Assembly (NCBI RefSeq): GCF_002381345.1
Contig: NZ_CP020660.1
Location: forward strand, 1 to 64,000
Length of the DNA stretch: 64,000 nt
Source: Candidatus Enterovibrio altilux
GTDB taxonomy: Bacteria; Pseudomonadota; Gammaproteobacteria; Enterobacterales; Vibrionaceae
Direction of reading: 5' to 3'
Below, piece after piece: positions 53,691-63,030 of this stretch. The stretch's first letter is position 1; each line of letters opens with the position of its first letter. The notes beneath the pieces are model-generated. The model had not been told where the DNA came from. It worked only from the letters and a program-made list of their open reading frames with translations, and searched no databases. Made by a program: the position numbers and the translations under genes.

Positions 53691-53741
53691 GAGACAACGA
53701 TAATCATCGCAGTTCTCTTTCCTATGGCAGTTCACTTTCCT

Positions 53742-54476
53742 ATGACAATACTTTTTATATCAGATTTACACCTAAGTCCTTCTCATCCTGCAATTACTGA
53801 TTGTTTTTGCCGCTTTCTAAATGAAGAAGCTCTGCACGCATCCATGTTATATATTCTTGGAGACTTATTTGAGGTTTGGATCGGTGACGATGATAATACT
53901 CCGCTTCATCGAAAAATAGCCTCCGCCTTGAAAACATTATCCGAACATGGCGTTCCTATTTACTTCATTCATGGCAACCGCGATTTCATGATTGGTAAAT
54001 ATTTCGCGAAAGAGTCTAGCATGATATTGTTGCCTGAGCATACCGTGATTGACCTTTTCGGCAAACAGACGCTCATCATGCATGGCGATACTTTATGCAT
54101 ACACGATGAAGACTATCAGCGCTATAGGAGGAAAGTGAGGAATATATTTACTCAGTGGCTATTCTTACGACTTCCTTTATCGTATCGTAAAAATATCGGC
54201 GAAAAAATTCGTAAAAGTAGCGTAAAAAGCAACCAACAAAAAACTGAAGACATCATAGATGTAGACACAGATGAAGTCTCGCGTTTAATGAAAGTATATG
54301 GCGTAACACAGATAATCCATGGACATACGCACCGTCCGTATGTTCATACTGTGTCTATGAGTACTAACACTGAGTTCACACAACGAATCGTTCTAGGTGA
54401 TTGGTATACTCAAAGCTCTGTACTTTCTTGCACCGAAGACGGCTGTCAGTTGGCATCACACACATTGGGTTACTAA
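53742..54476 (+). CDS. lpxH: UDP-2,3-diacylglucosamine pyrophosphohydrolase LpxH
   Basis: The enzyme hydrolyses UDP-2,3-diacylglucosamine to lipid X in lipid A synthesis, peripheral to the inner membrane. With the ATG at 53742 (MTILFISDLHL) the Mn-binding residues fall at D8, H10, D41, N79, H114, H195 and H197, exactly as in E. coli LpxH, which decides the start; an ATG 18 nt upstream is less likely. The protein has 244 residues, a normal length. CTTTCCTATG occurs twice around the start (53717 and 53735), perhaps a small duplication, and there is no clear ribosome binding site. The gene is intact although its partner ppiB is ruined and an IS6 copy follows 53 bp later. Confidence 0.94.
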   Translation: MTILFISDLHLSPSHPAITDCFCRFLNEEALHASMLYILGDLFEVWIGDDDNTPLHRKIASALKTLSEHGVPIYFIHGNRDFMIGKYFAKESSMILLPEHTVIDLFGKQTLIMHGDTLCIHDEDYQRYRRKVRNIFTQWLFLRLPLSYRKNIGEKIRKSSVKSNQQKTEDIIDVDTDEVSRLMKVYGVTQIIHGHTHRPYVHTVSMSTNTEFTQRIVLGDWYTQSSVLSCTEDGCQLASHTLGY

Positions 54477-54478
54477 AC

Positions 54479-54528
54479 GGCTTTGTTTCTTAATTCAAAT
54501 TGAAATAGCAAATTTCAACATAATGAAC
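54479..54528 (-). mobile_element. IS903-like end fragment, cut by an IS6-family copy
   Basis: GGCTTTGTTTCTTAATTCAAA to TTCAACATAATGAAC is the first 50 bp of the transposase-3' end, 2 bp after lpxH. IS6 copy 3 begins at 54529. Confidence 0.7.
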
Positions 54529-55384
54529 GGCTTTGTTGCAAAAAAATCAACCAAGACACAGAATTTAGTTCTGTCTTTTCTGATCTAGTGACTCAATGAC
54601 CAATCCCGCATTTAAATGGAAACATTTTGCTCCTGAAATCATTCTTTGGTGCCTGCGCTGGTATGGTTCGACCCCAATGAGCTACGCCAATCTCAGCGAC
54701 ATGCTGGCAGAGCGAGGGGTTTCGGTTAACCGCTCGACCATTTATTGTTGGTTTATGGAATATGCCCAGCATTACGCAAGAAGTTACGTCGCCATCAATT
54801 CATCCGAGCAGATTCTTCGTGGCAGCTCGATGAAACCTACGTCAAGGTGAAAGGGAAATGGCATTATCTGTATCGAGCTATCAACAAGCAAGACGAGACA
54901 CTGGACTTCTATTTCTCCCAAAACGTAATAAAAACGCGACTTATCAGTTCTTGAAACGGTACCTAAGATACTATGATGTAGACACTCAGCCTAAGACCTT
55001 GAGCACAGACAAGCATTCCTAGTATGCTCATACTATCTTGCGCCTGAAGAAGGAGGGACAGCTGCGAGCGGATGTCGAGCAACGGCAAGTGAAGTATCTC
55101 AATAATGGTATCGAGTCCGATCACGCCCCCATCAAGAAGCTCGTTGTCAGCTCCGGCGGTTTTAAAATACGAAAGCGAGCCTGGTCAACCATCGAGGGAT
55201 TCGAATCACTGCGAAGGTTGAACAAAGGCCAATTTGATTTCTTGTTACGTCATGATGAGGGTAAAACTCTTGTTCGGGAGAGATCCGCCTTCAGGAATCG
55301 TCTATTCAATGTTGCGGTGATTTATCAGTAATCGTTAAGCCCATTACTGGGTAGATCTGCATCCTATAATTAGTTGCAACAGCC
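54529..55384 (+). mobile_element. IS6-family copy 3, full length, transposase frameshifted
   Basis: Both inverted ends are present: GGCTTTGTTGCAAAAA at the left and TTAGTTGCAACAGCC at the right, 856 bp apart. The transposase begins MTNPAFKWKHFAPEIILWCL at 54596. It loses one nucleotide near 54770 (AATATGCCCAGCATTACG), one A after FYFSQ near 54918 (the same loss as in copy 1), and gains a TAG at 55020 in place of S. The end, RLKKEGQLRADVEQRQVKYL, is preserved. No 8-bp target duplication is seen. Confidence 0.92.
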
Positions 55385-55775
55385 CCGTTGACATGCTTTA
55401 TATACAGCGTATTGAAAAAAATTTCACTCCTCGCATCAGTTTGAAACGGCTTCATAGAAAGACGATTAGATATTTAAAACCAATGCAAATGCATAACAAA
55501 ATCATTGGTACATTCATTGAACATGAGTATTGTATTTGAATCATAATCACTTTATTGAATACGTAATTGTTTTTTAGGTGCATTAAATTTATTAAAGTGG
55601 GCTGAAGCCAACTGTATGCTTCAATACGTTATGCTGAACATTTTTAATGATACCGATGTAATAAAATTATTGTGGCGAACATAAAAATTTCACCATTGAT
55701 AAGTATAGAAGGTCAATCAACTGAATAAAACGTTGTACAATTGTTACAGTAAGAGCTATGCATAGGGAGTTTAAC
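55385..55775. other. Gap between IS6 copy 3 and pepB
   Basis: This is 391 bp of AT-rich sequence. In related bacteria the isc operon (iscX) precedes pepB, but I find no readable trace of iscX here. No IS ends or promoters could be assigned with confidence. Confidence 0.5.
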
Positions 55776-57080
55776 ATGATCGACAAAATGCTTATCACAC
55801 TAACATATGAGACAGCAGCTGACGCGTGGGGCGGTACAAATACCGTTATTTCTTTTGATCAAAATGGTGCACTTATTCATGCAAATGCAGAAGCAGCGCT
55901 AGACAATATTCAACAGGCAGCACGTAAATTGGATACTCAAGGTATCCGCAATGTCGCGTTAAGTGGAGATAATTGGGATGTTGAAACCGCATGGGCATTT
56001 TATCAAGGATTGCGTGGTCCAAAAACAGATTATAAATTTGACGCCTCAGTGGTAGAAGGCAAACAGCAACAAATACTAAAAAATCGTATTATGACAACCG
56101 ATTGGGTTCGTCAAATAATTAATGAAACAGCTGAAGCAGTTGGCCCACAACAATTAGCTGTACGCTCAGGAGAATTCATTAAATCACAAGCTCCAAACCC
56201 CGAACATGTCAGTTACAAAATCGTCGGCGGTGCTGACCTACTTGAGCACGGTTGGGTAGGTGTACATACCGTTGGTAGAGGTTCCGCACGAAAACCAGCC
56301 ATGCTACAATTGGACTACAACCCAACAAACGATGAAAAGACAGAGGTCTTTGCGTGTATAGTCGGTAAAGGTATTACATTTGACTCAGGTGGCTACAGTA
56401 TCAAACAATCTAGTTTTATGGATTCAATGAAAGCCGACATGGGTGGTGCAGCAATGGCAACCGGTGGATTGGCCCTTGCGATTGCACAAGGGCTTAATAA
56501 GCGTATAAAACTTATTCTATGCTGCGCAGAGAATATGATTTCAAGTAACGCTTATAAGCTTGGTGATATCATCACTTACAAAAATGGAGTGAGTGTTGAG
56601 GTTCTAAACTCAGACGCCGAAGGCCGATTGGTATTGGCTGATGGCTTACTTTATGCAAATAAACATAAACCTGCATTAACTATTGATTGTGCAACCTTAA
56701 CAGGGGCAGCAAAAATGGCTTTGGGTAATGACTACCATGCATTGTTCTCATTTGACGAGGCGTTAGCACGACGTTGTTTAAATGCTGCAGAAGCAGAGAA
56801 TGAAGGCATGTGGCAGCTACCACTGGCTGAATTTCACCGCAATATGTTGCCATCAAGTTTTGCTGATTTGGCAAACGTAGGGTCGGGGTTGTATTCACCT
56901 GGCGCGAGTACTGCCGCTGCCTTTCTATCTTATTTTGTTGATAACTACCAAAAAGGCTGGATTCACCTCGATTGCTCTGGTGCATATCGCAAAGTAGCTA
57001 ACGAAAAATGGTCTGTGGGCGCAACAGGTATGGGTGTCAAAACATTGTCGCGAATCTTGATGGATGAATCAGGCAGTTAA
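55776..57080 (+). CDS. pepB: Peptidase B (M17 leucyl aminopeptidase family)
   Basis: The 434-residue cytosolic enzyme removes N-terminal residues from peptides using two metal ions. The family signature is [14 protein letters not shown], and the metal site includes [15 protein letters not shown] with lysine and aspartate ligands and [10 protein letters not shown]. The N-terminus resembles PepB and not PepA. I chose ATG 55776 (MIDKMLITL) because AGGGAG lies 6 nt upstream; an ATG at 55758 would be within the leader. The frame is intact. The expected isc neighbours upstream and ndk downstream are missing. Confidence 0.94.
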   Translation: MIDKMLITLTYETAADAWGGTNTVISFDQNGALIHANAEAALDNIQQAARKLDTQGIRNVALSGDNWDVETAWAFYQGLRGPKTDYKFDASVVEGKQQQILKNRIMTTDWVRQIINETAEAVGPQQLAVRSGEFIKSQAPNPEHVSYKIVGGADLLEHGWVGVHTVGRGSARKPAMLQLDYNPTNDEKTEVFACIVGKGITFDSGGYSIKQSSFMDSMKADMGGAAMATGGLALAIAQGLNKRIKLILCCAENMISSNAYKLGDIITYKNGVSVEVLNSDAEGRLVLADGLLYANKHKPALTIDCATLTGAAKMALGNDYHALFSFDEALARRCLNAAEAENEGMWQLPLAEFHRNMLPSSFADLANVGSGLYSPGASTAAAFLSYFVDNYQKGWIHLDCSGAYRKVANEKWSVGATGMGVKTLSRILMDESGS

Positions 57081-57266
57081 TACATGCGTAATCATTGAAG
57101 GAGCTTGATTTATGAATGATTCAGAAGTATACTATGAACTGTAAAATTTTTTCTACTCTATAGTCAATAATTATAAATTTAATACAATAAGATTAATAGT
57201 TGTCGTGCGCTTGACTGGATAAAAGAGGTACTTTTTATGTACAAGGACAAGATTGTGGAATATAAT

Positions 57267-58254
57267 TATAATTTTTTAACTTGAATGGAGGAAGTAAATC
57301 TTCACATGATTCATTCTTAGACGATGGCTTTTGTTTTAGGCATACCAATTCCGTCAGCTTGTTTAACGGTTGTATTATTTGTAGATTTAATTAATTTAAG
57401 CTTTATTATTTTTTAGGTTTAATGTCCCTCCCAGTAACTTTTTGACTCGAAACATGACTGTTTTTGATAGAGAATGTTTAGGGGTAATCATACCTCGTTT
57501 TTCAATGCTAATTTGAACCGTATAACTTCTGGTAACTGGCCGCTAAATTACGTGGATGATCTCGTTTCCCTAAAGTTACTCCTTTTCTTGATAAAATAAT
57601 TGGAACCGCTCGTTTGATACGAATGGTTTCGTAACATTGTCTGGTGTCATAAGTACCATCGGCTGATGTCTCATTGATTTTTTATCAGGTTTATTTAAGC
57701 AAGTTAAGTAGCACTTCACCGTCAGTCACATTTGATGCATTTAGCTCAGCAGCAATGCTTTTATGTGTATGTACAGCTACCTTTAAATGTAATTTGCGCC
57801 AGACTAGCCGTTTCTCATCAGTACTATGCTTTTTGACTTTCCATTCATCTTCACCGTAGGTTTTGAACCCCGTAAAATGAATGGCTAAGTGCTAGATGCT
57901 TCCTTTATTCTTCGTTTTGAACGTGACGTTAACCATTTTAATTAGCTTGCTAATGCATGAATAGGAGGGCATGACAGTAATGTCAGTTGAGGAAGTTGAA
58001 AATAAATTAATGAATCCTTGCAGACCTTTCAATGGCACTTTAAATATGTATTTAATCATGAGGGACCTTGTGATGGTTAAATTGTGAAATAAACGAGATC
58101 TCCTATGATTACCCTTCTTAGTTTTGTCCCATAGCTGAATCTCTTCTTCATTAATCAAGAATGTTAGTGAGCCACGATTGATTAAAGCTTGATTATACAG
58201 CTTCCAGCTAGTTATTTTGTGGGGAAACTTATTCATAGACATGAAAATTACAGT
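57267..58254 (-). mobile_element. IS903-like copy, near full length
   Basis: It begins with a decayed end (TAATTTTTTAACTTGAATGG) and ends at the transposase N-terminus (ACTTATTCATAGACATG near 58240). A 125-codon open stretch (57892-58269) covers the transposase start and then shifts. Its right-hand IS end is missing, since a plus-strand fragment is joined here. Confidence 0.8.
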
Positions 58255-58774
58255 TAGAGGTAGTTGCAAATATGCATGAAAGCATTGCTCCTAAGTTAAG
58301 TTCATCGAATGCAACTGACAGTAAAGTGCAACTTAACTTGCTTAAGCAGACCCACCGAAGAATCAATGCAATTTTAGTTGATGGCGCTGACGATACCTGG
58401 CAATCCTATAAGACTGTTCGCATTAAACGAATGGTTTCACTCATTTTATCAAAAAAGAAGCAACTTTTTGTAAACGAGATCATCCGCGTAATTTAGCAAT
58501 CAGTTACTAGAAATTATACGGTTCAAATCAGCATAGGAAAACGAGGCACAGTTACCATAAACGTTCTCTATTAAAGGCGACAATGTTTCGCATTAAAAAA
58601 CTGCTGAGGGACATTGATCCTACAGAATTATAATGGCCAGATTAGTGAAATCTATAACACAATAAAAACGACACATCAATTAATAGGGTTAGGGATGCTA
58701 AAAATAAAAGTGAGCGTCTAATAGTGAATCATGTTTGAGATTTATTATCAAAACTTGCATTAAGGAATATAGCC
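58255..58774 (+). mobile_element. Inverted IS903-like 3' half
   Basis: From TAGAGGTAGTTGCAAATATG this plus-strand fragment covers the central and 3' transposase part, with IAPKLSSSNATDSKVQLNLL and the second aspartate region VDGADDTWQ, up to GCATTAAGGAATATAGCC. The junction differs from the common one: the tail is about 500 bp long. Confidence 0.78.
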
Positions 58775-58986
58775 TGATAATAATCACCATAAAAATTACA
58801 TATTTTATACGAAGAATAACTTCTTGAATACATGACCTCCTGTGCTATCTGTAATCGATGAATTACTACGCGTCTAAGATAGCTTTTTGCTTGTGTGTAA
58901 AAAGTGTGTATCTTGTAAATTTTTTATTAGACTAGTGGAAGACTTGACTTTGATGAAAGTGGAACAAAGAAGGGGAGGTATTTACT

Positions 58987-60072
58987 ATGGTATATGGTCG
59001 TAACAAAGTAAATGCAGTTGAATTGCTTGCCGTAATTACATTACTTAACCAATTTGAACATCATGCATTTATCAAGGATTGGGCAAACCAATATGGCTTA
59101 GTTTTTCAGTCAGAGGATAATGAAATTACGGTAAGGTTGCCTTTTGCCGCTAGTGCATTGATATCTGAGTTGGATGCTTGGATTAAGGACCGCATTAAGC
59201 TGAATATCTCTTTGCTTAGGTTCAAAGTGATTCAAGACATTGCGGCGTTGAAAGCGGGAAATAAAACTCTGCTTCAGGGAGTAAAAAATATAATCATCGT
59301 TAGCTCTGCGAAAGGAGGAGTAGGTAAGTCGACGACCGCAGTTAATTTAGCGCTTGCTCTTCATGCTCAGGGTGCAAAAATTGGTCTTTTGGATGCAGAT
59401 ATTTATGGGCCTTCATTGCCGTTGATGTTAGGAACAAAAGGAAAACAACCAATATCGTTAGACGGGAAAAGCATGGAACCTGTTGAAGCTTATGGCCTTT
59501 ATAGCAATTCTATTGGTTATCTTGTGTCTGATGAAAATGCAATGGTATGGCGTGGGCCGATGGCATCAAAAGTCTTTGCGCAATTAGTTAATGAAACACA
59601 TTGGCCGGATGTAGACTATTTAATTGTTGATATGCCTCCAGGTACTGGGGATATTCAACTGAGTTTGGCACAGCAATTTCCAGTAACTGCAGCGGTTGTA
59701 GTGACGACCCCACAGGATTTAGCTCTCACCGATGCTATTAAAGGTGTTATTATGTTTGAAAAAGTCGCGGTACCTGTGCTCGGGATAGTAGAAAACATGA
59801 GCTATCATATTTGTAGTCAATGTCGTCATCATGAAGCTATTTTTGGTGAAGGTGGCGCACAGAAAATGTCGTTGAAATATAGCTTACCACTGCTTGGACA
59901 AGTCCCCTTGCATATTGATATTCGCGAAGATATGGATGCGGGAAGACCAACCGTTGTGAGCAAACCAGATAGTGAACATACAGCTATTTATCAGCAAATA
60001 GCGTTAAATGTGGCGAGCAGACTTTATTGGAGTAGCGAGGTTGCGCCTGCACAAATATCTGTTGTCAATTAA
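58987..60072 (+). CDS. apbC: Iron-sulfur cluster carrier protein Mrp/ApbC
   Basis: The 361-residue cytosolic P-loop ATPase binds and transfers Fe-S clusters. A poorly conserved N-terminal domain (1 to about 95) is followed by the deviant Walker A VSSAKGGVGKSTTAVNLALAL near residue 110, YGPSLPLMLG, DYLIVDMPPGTGDIQLSL, and the cluster-binding CxxC in HICSQCRHHEAIFGEGG near residue 275. GGAGG precedes the ATG by 7 nt. In Vibrio and E. coli the gene is divergent from metG; metG is not in the window, and IS debris flanks it on both sides. Confidence 0.94.
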   Translation: MVYGRNKVNAVELLAVITLLNQFEHHAFIKDWANQYGLVFQSEDNEITVRLPFAASALISELDAWIKDRIKLNISLLRFKVIQDIAALKAGNKTLLQGVKNIIIVSSAKGGVGKSTTAVNLALALHAQGAKIGLLDADIYGPSLPLMLGTKGKQPISLDGKSMEPVEAYGLYSNSIGYLVSDENAMVWRGPMASKVFAQLVNETHWPDVDYLIVDMPPGTGDIQLSLAQQFPVTAAVVVTTPQDLALTDAIKGVIMFEKVAVPVLGIVENMSYHICSQCRHHEAIFGEGGAQKMSLKYSLPLLGQVPLHIDIREDMDAGRPTVVSKPDSEHTAIYQQIALNVASRLYWSSEVAPAQISVVN

Positions 60073-60081
60073 TAAATTTAA

Positions 60082-60268
60082 ATATTATTCATTATTAGAC
60101 AATCACTTGAGCCTTAGACATACTTAGTCTTGTCAGTTTATTGAATGATTTTATTATGGCGTAGGTTTCACTAATCTGGGTTGCATGATTCTCTAGGCTC
60201 AATGTCCCTTCCAGTAATTTTTTAATTCGAACCATTGCTATTTCTGCTAGGGAACGTTTATGGTAACC
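60082..60268 (-). mobile_element. Inverted IS903-like transposase-3' tail
   Basis: The segment from TATTATTCATTATTAGACAA to GGGAACGTTTATGGTAACC ends at the common junction and is followed immediately by the opposite IS end. The terminal repeat at its left is lost, 10 bp after the apbC stop. Confidence 0.75.
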
Positions 60269-60944
60269 GGCTTTATGTCTTAAGTAAAATAACTAAGTTT
60301 TCAATTAACACTTTAGATAGTTGGGCTCACTAACATTCTGGATTGATGATGAAGCTATTCAACTATGGAATCAAACAAAACGGGGTAACTACGGGAGACT
60401 TCGTTTATTTAGTAACTTAACCATTACGACGGCTTCGTGATGAAATGCGTATTTGCAATACCACTGAGGGGTCTACAAGGATTAATTGATTCTGTTTTTA
60501 AATTTGTTCAACTGCCGTTGCTATGCCTTCACTATTCATGTTATGCATGAGCAAATGAACCAAAACGATTAACGTCACGTTCAAGATGGAGAATAAAGTA
60601 AACATCCAGCACTGAACTATTAATTCTAAGGGCTCAAAGTCTATAGTGAAGAAAAATAAAAGTAAAAAGCATGGCTAATGGCAAATAATAAATCTGGCAC
60701 AAGTTACACTTAGCGATAGATATAAATACGCATGAAATTATTGTTGCTGAGTGAAGTGCACCAAATTTGCCTACCTGTGAAGTGCTACCTAACTTCCTCA
60801 AACAGACCCACTGAAAAATTAATGAAATATTAGCCGACTGGTGCTTATGACACAAATAATGCTACGAAACCATTCATATTAAGCGAGAGACTTTATAGCA
60901 TACTTTGTTTCCTATTTAATACTCTAATTTAGGAAAGAAATTCC
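60269..60944 (+). mobile_element. IS903-like copy ending in a short end-to-end palindrome
   Basis: GGCTTTATGTCTTAAGTAAAA starts a plus-strand copy that is broken throughout and stops near 60900. There, ACTTTGTTTCCTATTTAA and TAATTTAGGAAAGAAATT form a 45-bp inverted end pair (60901-60944), similar to the palindromes at 8951, 19774 and 61570. The following 60945-61138 is empty. Confidence 0.72.
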
Positions 60945-61138
60945 ATTTTTTTCCATATCTTTGGTTATTTTATTAAAATATTGTGATATGCATTACGCAG
61001 AGCTTGACTGCCTGAATCATTTCACTAAAGTGTGACTTGTAGTAAAAATATATGACATCAATTACCAATGAGTAACACGATCACAGATGTAAATATTACT
61101 CATAGTTATGCAATTTGAATGCAAGAGGAATGTTTCGC

Positions 61139-61369
61139 ATGGCAAGTGGTACAGTTAAATGGTTTAATAATACTAAAGGGTTTGGTTTCATCTGTCCTGA
61201 TGAGGGTGATAGTGATATTTTCGTTCACTATTCAACGATTAAAATGGATGGTTATCGAACATTGAAGGCCGGTCAAACCGTTAATTATGAAGTCTTTGCA
61301 GGTCCAAAAGGTTATCACGTTAGTCAGATTGTGCCAATAGAGGACGCAACTTCAAAAATTGAAGAGTAG
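61139..61369 (+). CDS. cspD: Cold-shock-domain protein, CspD type
   Basis: The 76-residue single-stranded nucleic acid binding protein has RNP1 KGFGFI and RNP2 DIFVHY, and the variant text GYRTLKAGQTVNYEVFAGPKG that distinguishes CspD from CspA. I chose ATG 61139 (MASGTVKWFNN), 9 nt behind AGAGGAA; the in-frame ATG at 61115 would add an unconserved leader. CspD inhibits DNA replication in E. coli. The usual divergent neighbours clpS and clpA are not found here. A hairpin overlaps the stop. Confidence 0.92.
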   Translation: MASGTVKWFNNTKGFGFICPDEGDSDIFVHYSTIKMDGYRTLKAGQTVNYEVFAGPKGYHVSQIVPIEDATSKIEE

Positions 61370-61390
61370 ACTAGAGTCTACTCCTTTCGT
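61364..61390 (+). terminator. Terminator at the end of cspD
   Basis: GAGTAGAC at 61364-61371 and GTCTACTC at 61376-61383 pair perfectly around TAGA and are followed by CTTTCGTGTGT. The stem includes the last codons and stop of cspD. The T-run is poor, so strength is uncertain. Confidence 0.55.
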
Positions 61391-61569
61391 GTGTACTTGA
61401 TTAGCCTGTATACGCAGGCTGCAGGCTGGAGTATCTAAAACTTATCATATATTCATAGCTCTACAGTGTATACACTATCTATAAAAAATTACAATAAAAT
61501 ATGCTTAAATGGTTTCTTTAATGTTAATTATTTACAATAAACATTGTTTTTTGCTACGCATGACTTCTG

Positions 61570-61617
61570 ATTTTGTTTCCTAATTTACTATCTAAACTTG
61601 AATTAGTAGACAAGGCC
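61570..61617. repeat. 48-bp palindromic IS903-like end pair
   Basis: ATTTTGTTTCCTAATTTAC at the left and GAATTAGTAGACAAGGCC at the right are the same IS terminus in inverse orientation, with about ten bases between. It lies alone between cspD and sodB, with no IS copy next to it. The rest of 61391-61629 has no gene. Confidence 0.55.
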
Positions 61618-61628
61618 ATTTGGAAGAT

Positions 61629-61660
61629 AAAAAATACCTCGTCGCTGCGAGGTATTTAAC
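61629..61660 (-). terminator. Rho-independent terminator of sodB
   Basis: AAATACCTCG at 61632-61641 and CGAGGTATTT at 61648-61657 pair perfectly. Read on the minus strand the stem is followed by TTTTATC. It lies 34 bp after the sodB stop. Confidence 0.8.
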
Positions 61661-61693
61661 TACACACAATTTAGTGTAATTAAAATTAGCATA

Positions 61694-62278
61694 TTACATT
61701 GCTAAATTTTTAACAACATACTCCCAGTTAACCAATGCCCAAAATGCTTTTATGTAGTTTGGACGTAGGTTTCGGAAATCAATGTAGTAAGCGTGTTCCC
61801 AGAGGTCAATGGCTAGAAGTGGTGTCACACCATCTTCAGTCAGAGGTGTACCCGCATTTGATGTGTTAACTATATTCAGGGAGCCATCAGCTTTTTGAAC
61901 CAACCAAGTCCATGAAGAGCCAAAGTTATTGATGGCTGAATCAGTAAATTTAGCTTGGAACTTTTCGAAAGAACCAAATGACTTAGAAATTGTATTTGCA
62001 AGCTCACCAGTTGGCTCACCACCGCCATTTGGGCTAAGACAGTTCCAGTAAAGCGTGTGGTTCCACATTTGTGCTGCATTATTGAAAACAACACCAGTTG
62101 ATGTCTTGACAATCTCTTCCAAAGATCGATTCTCAAGCTCTGTACCTTCAACTATGCTATTAAGTTTAACAACGTAAGCGTGGTGATGTTTACCGTAGTG
62201 ATATTCTATAGTCTCTTGAGACATATGTGGCTCAAGTGCATTTTTTTCGTAAGGGAGGACTGGTAGTTGAAATGCCAT
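61694..62278 (-). CDS. sodB: Iron superoxide dismutase
   Basis: I chose the ATG at 62278 (MAFQLPVLPYEKNALEP), 11 nt after GGAG, giving 194 residues as in other gammaproteobacterial SodB; a start at 62317 would add an unconserved leader. Metal ligands are H27 (YHYGKHHHAYV), H74 (MWNHTLYWNCL) and the D and H of IDLWEHAYYIDF near 157 and 161. The N-terminal glutamine Q70 (NNAAQMWNH) is typical of the iron enzyme. The protein dismutates superoxide in the cytosol. It is divergent from grxD, a common Vibrio pair. Confidence 0.96.
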   Translation of the reverse strand: MAFQLPVLPYEKNALEPHMSQETIEYHYGKHHHAYVVKLNSIVEGTELENRSLEEIVKTSTGVVFNNAAQMWNHTLYWNCLSPNGGGEPTGELANTISKSFGSFEKFQAKFTDSAINNFGSSWTWLVQKADGSLNIVNTSNAGTPLTEDGVTPLLAIDLWEHAYYIDFRNLRPNYIKAFWALVNWEYVVKNLAM

Positions 62279-62523
62279 TACTTGATTCTCCATGATGGTG
62301 GGGTTTCCCCCTAACATTATTGCTTCCTGTAGATTTTCTATACACTACATGAGTCGACGTTTCTACTTATAGACTGACTGCAAAGAAGTTTAACAAGTTT
62401 TTACTGTATGAAAAGAATAATTTAAAAATTTATAAATATGCCTTTATAGTTTTTAGATGTTTTTTTATACTCTTTTTCCAGTTAAAATTGATATTATCGT
62501 CACACTTGATGTTCGAGGAAGTA

Positions 62524-62865
62524 ATGAAAACTATTGATAAAATTAAACAACAAATTGAAAAAAATACGATTTTACTTTATATGAAAGGTTCACCTAAGCA
62601 ACCGAGTTGTGGCTTTTCTTCTCAATCCAGTCAAACACTAATAGCATGTGGTGAAAAATTTGCTTACGTAGATATTTTGCAAAATCCCGATATTCGCGCT
62701 GAATTACCAGTATATGCGGAGTGGCCAACTTTTCCACAGCTTTGGATTGAAGGAGAGTTGATTGGTGGTTGTGATATCATTTTGGAAATGTTCCAAAAAG
62801 GCGAGCTCCAGTCAATCGTCAAAAATGCTGCAGCACGTCGTGACAATGAAAAAATAATTAAGTGA
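62524..62865 (+). CDS. grxD: Monothiol glutaredoxin GrxD (Grx4)
   Basis: The 113-residue cytosolic protein has the monothiol motif CGFS at residues 29-32 and the glutathione-binding text WPTFPQLWIEGELIGGCDI. I chose ATG 62524 (MKTIDKIKQQ), 6 nt after GAGGA; the ATG at 62488 would add 12 unconserved residues. Such glutaredoxins bind a [2Fe-2S] cluster, often together with BolA, which is encoded at 38929. It is divergent from sodB across 245 bp. The frame is intact. Confidence 0.94.
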   Translation: MKTIDKIKQQIEKNTILLYMKGSPKQPSCGFSSQSSQTLIACGEKFAYVDILQNPDIRAELPVYAEWPTFPQLWIEGELIGGCDIILEMFQKGELQSIVKNAAARRDNEKIIK

Positions 62866-62870
62866 ATTTT

Positions 62871-63030
62871 GAATTATATTTCCTAAATCAGAGAACCAAA
62901 CTATTAAGTAATAGTAGCTTATTAATGTTTTGAATTGATGAAAAAGGCATTTAGCTATGGAATCAAACTAAACAACAACATCAAAAAATATTAGTTTAGT
63001 GAGTGATGTAGCCATTACGATAACTCTCAT
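62871..63030 (+). mobile_element. IS903-like left-end fragment
   Basis: GAATTATATTTCCTAAATCAG starts 5 bp after the grxD stop and covers the first part of a plus-strand copy with a deletion near 62915. It ends at GATAACTCTCATGG, where a minus-strand copy begins. Confidence 0.72.

Noticed and set aside
55385-55775. Remnant of iscX upstream of pepB
   Set aside because: iscX precedes pepB in enterics and Vibrio, but no readable IscX motif was found on either strand.
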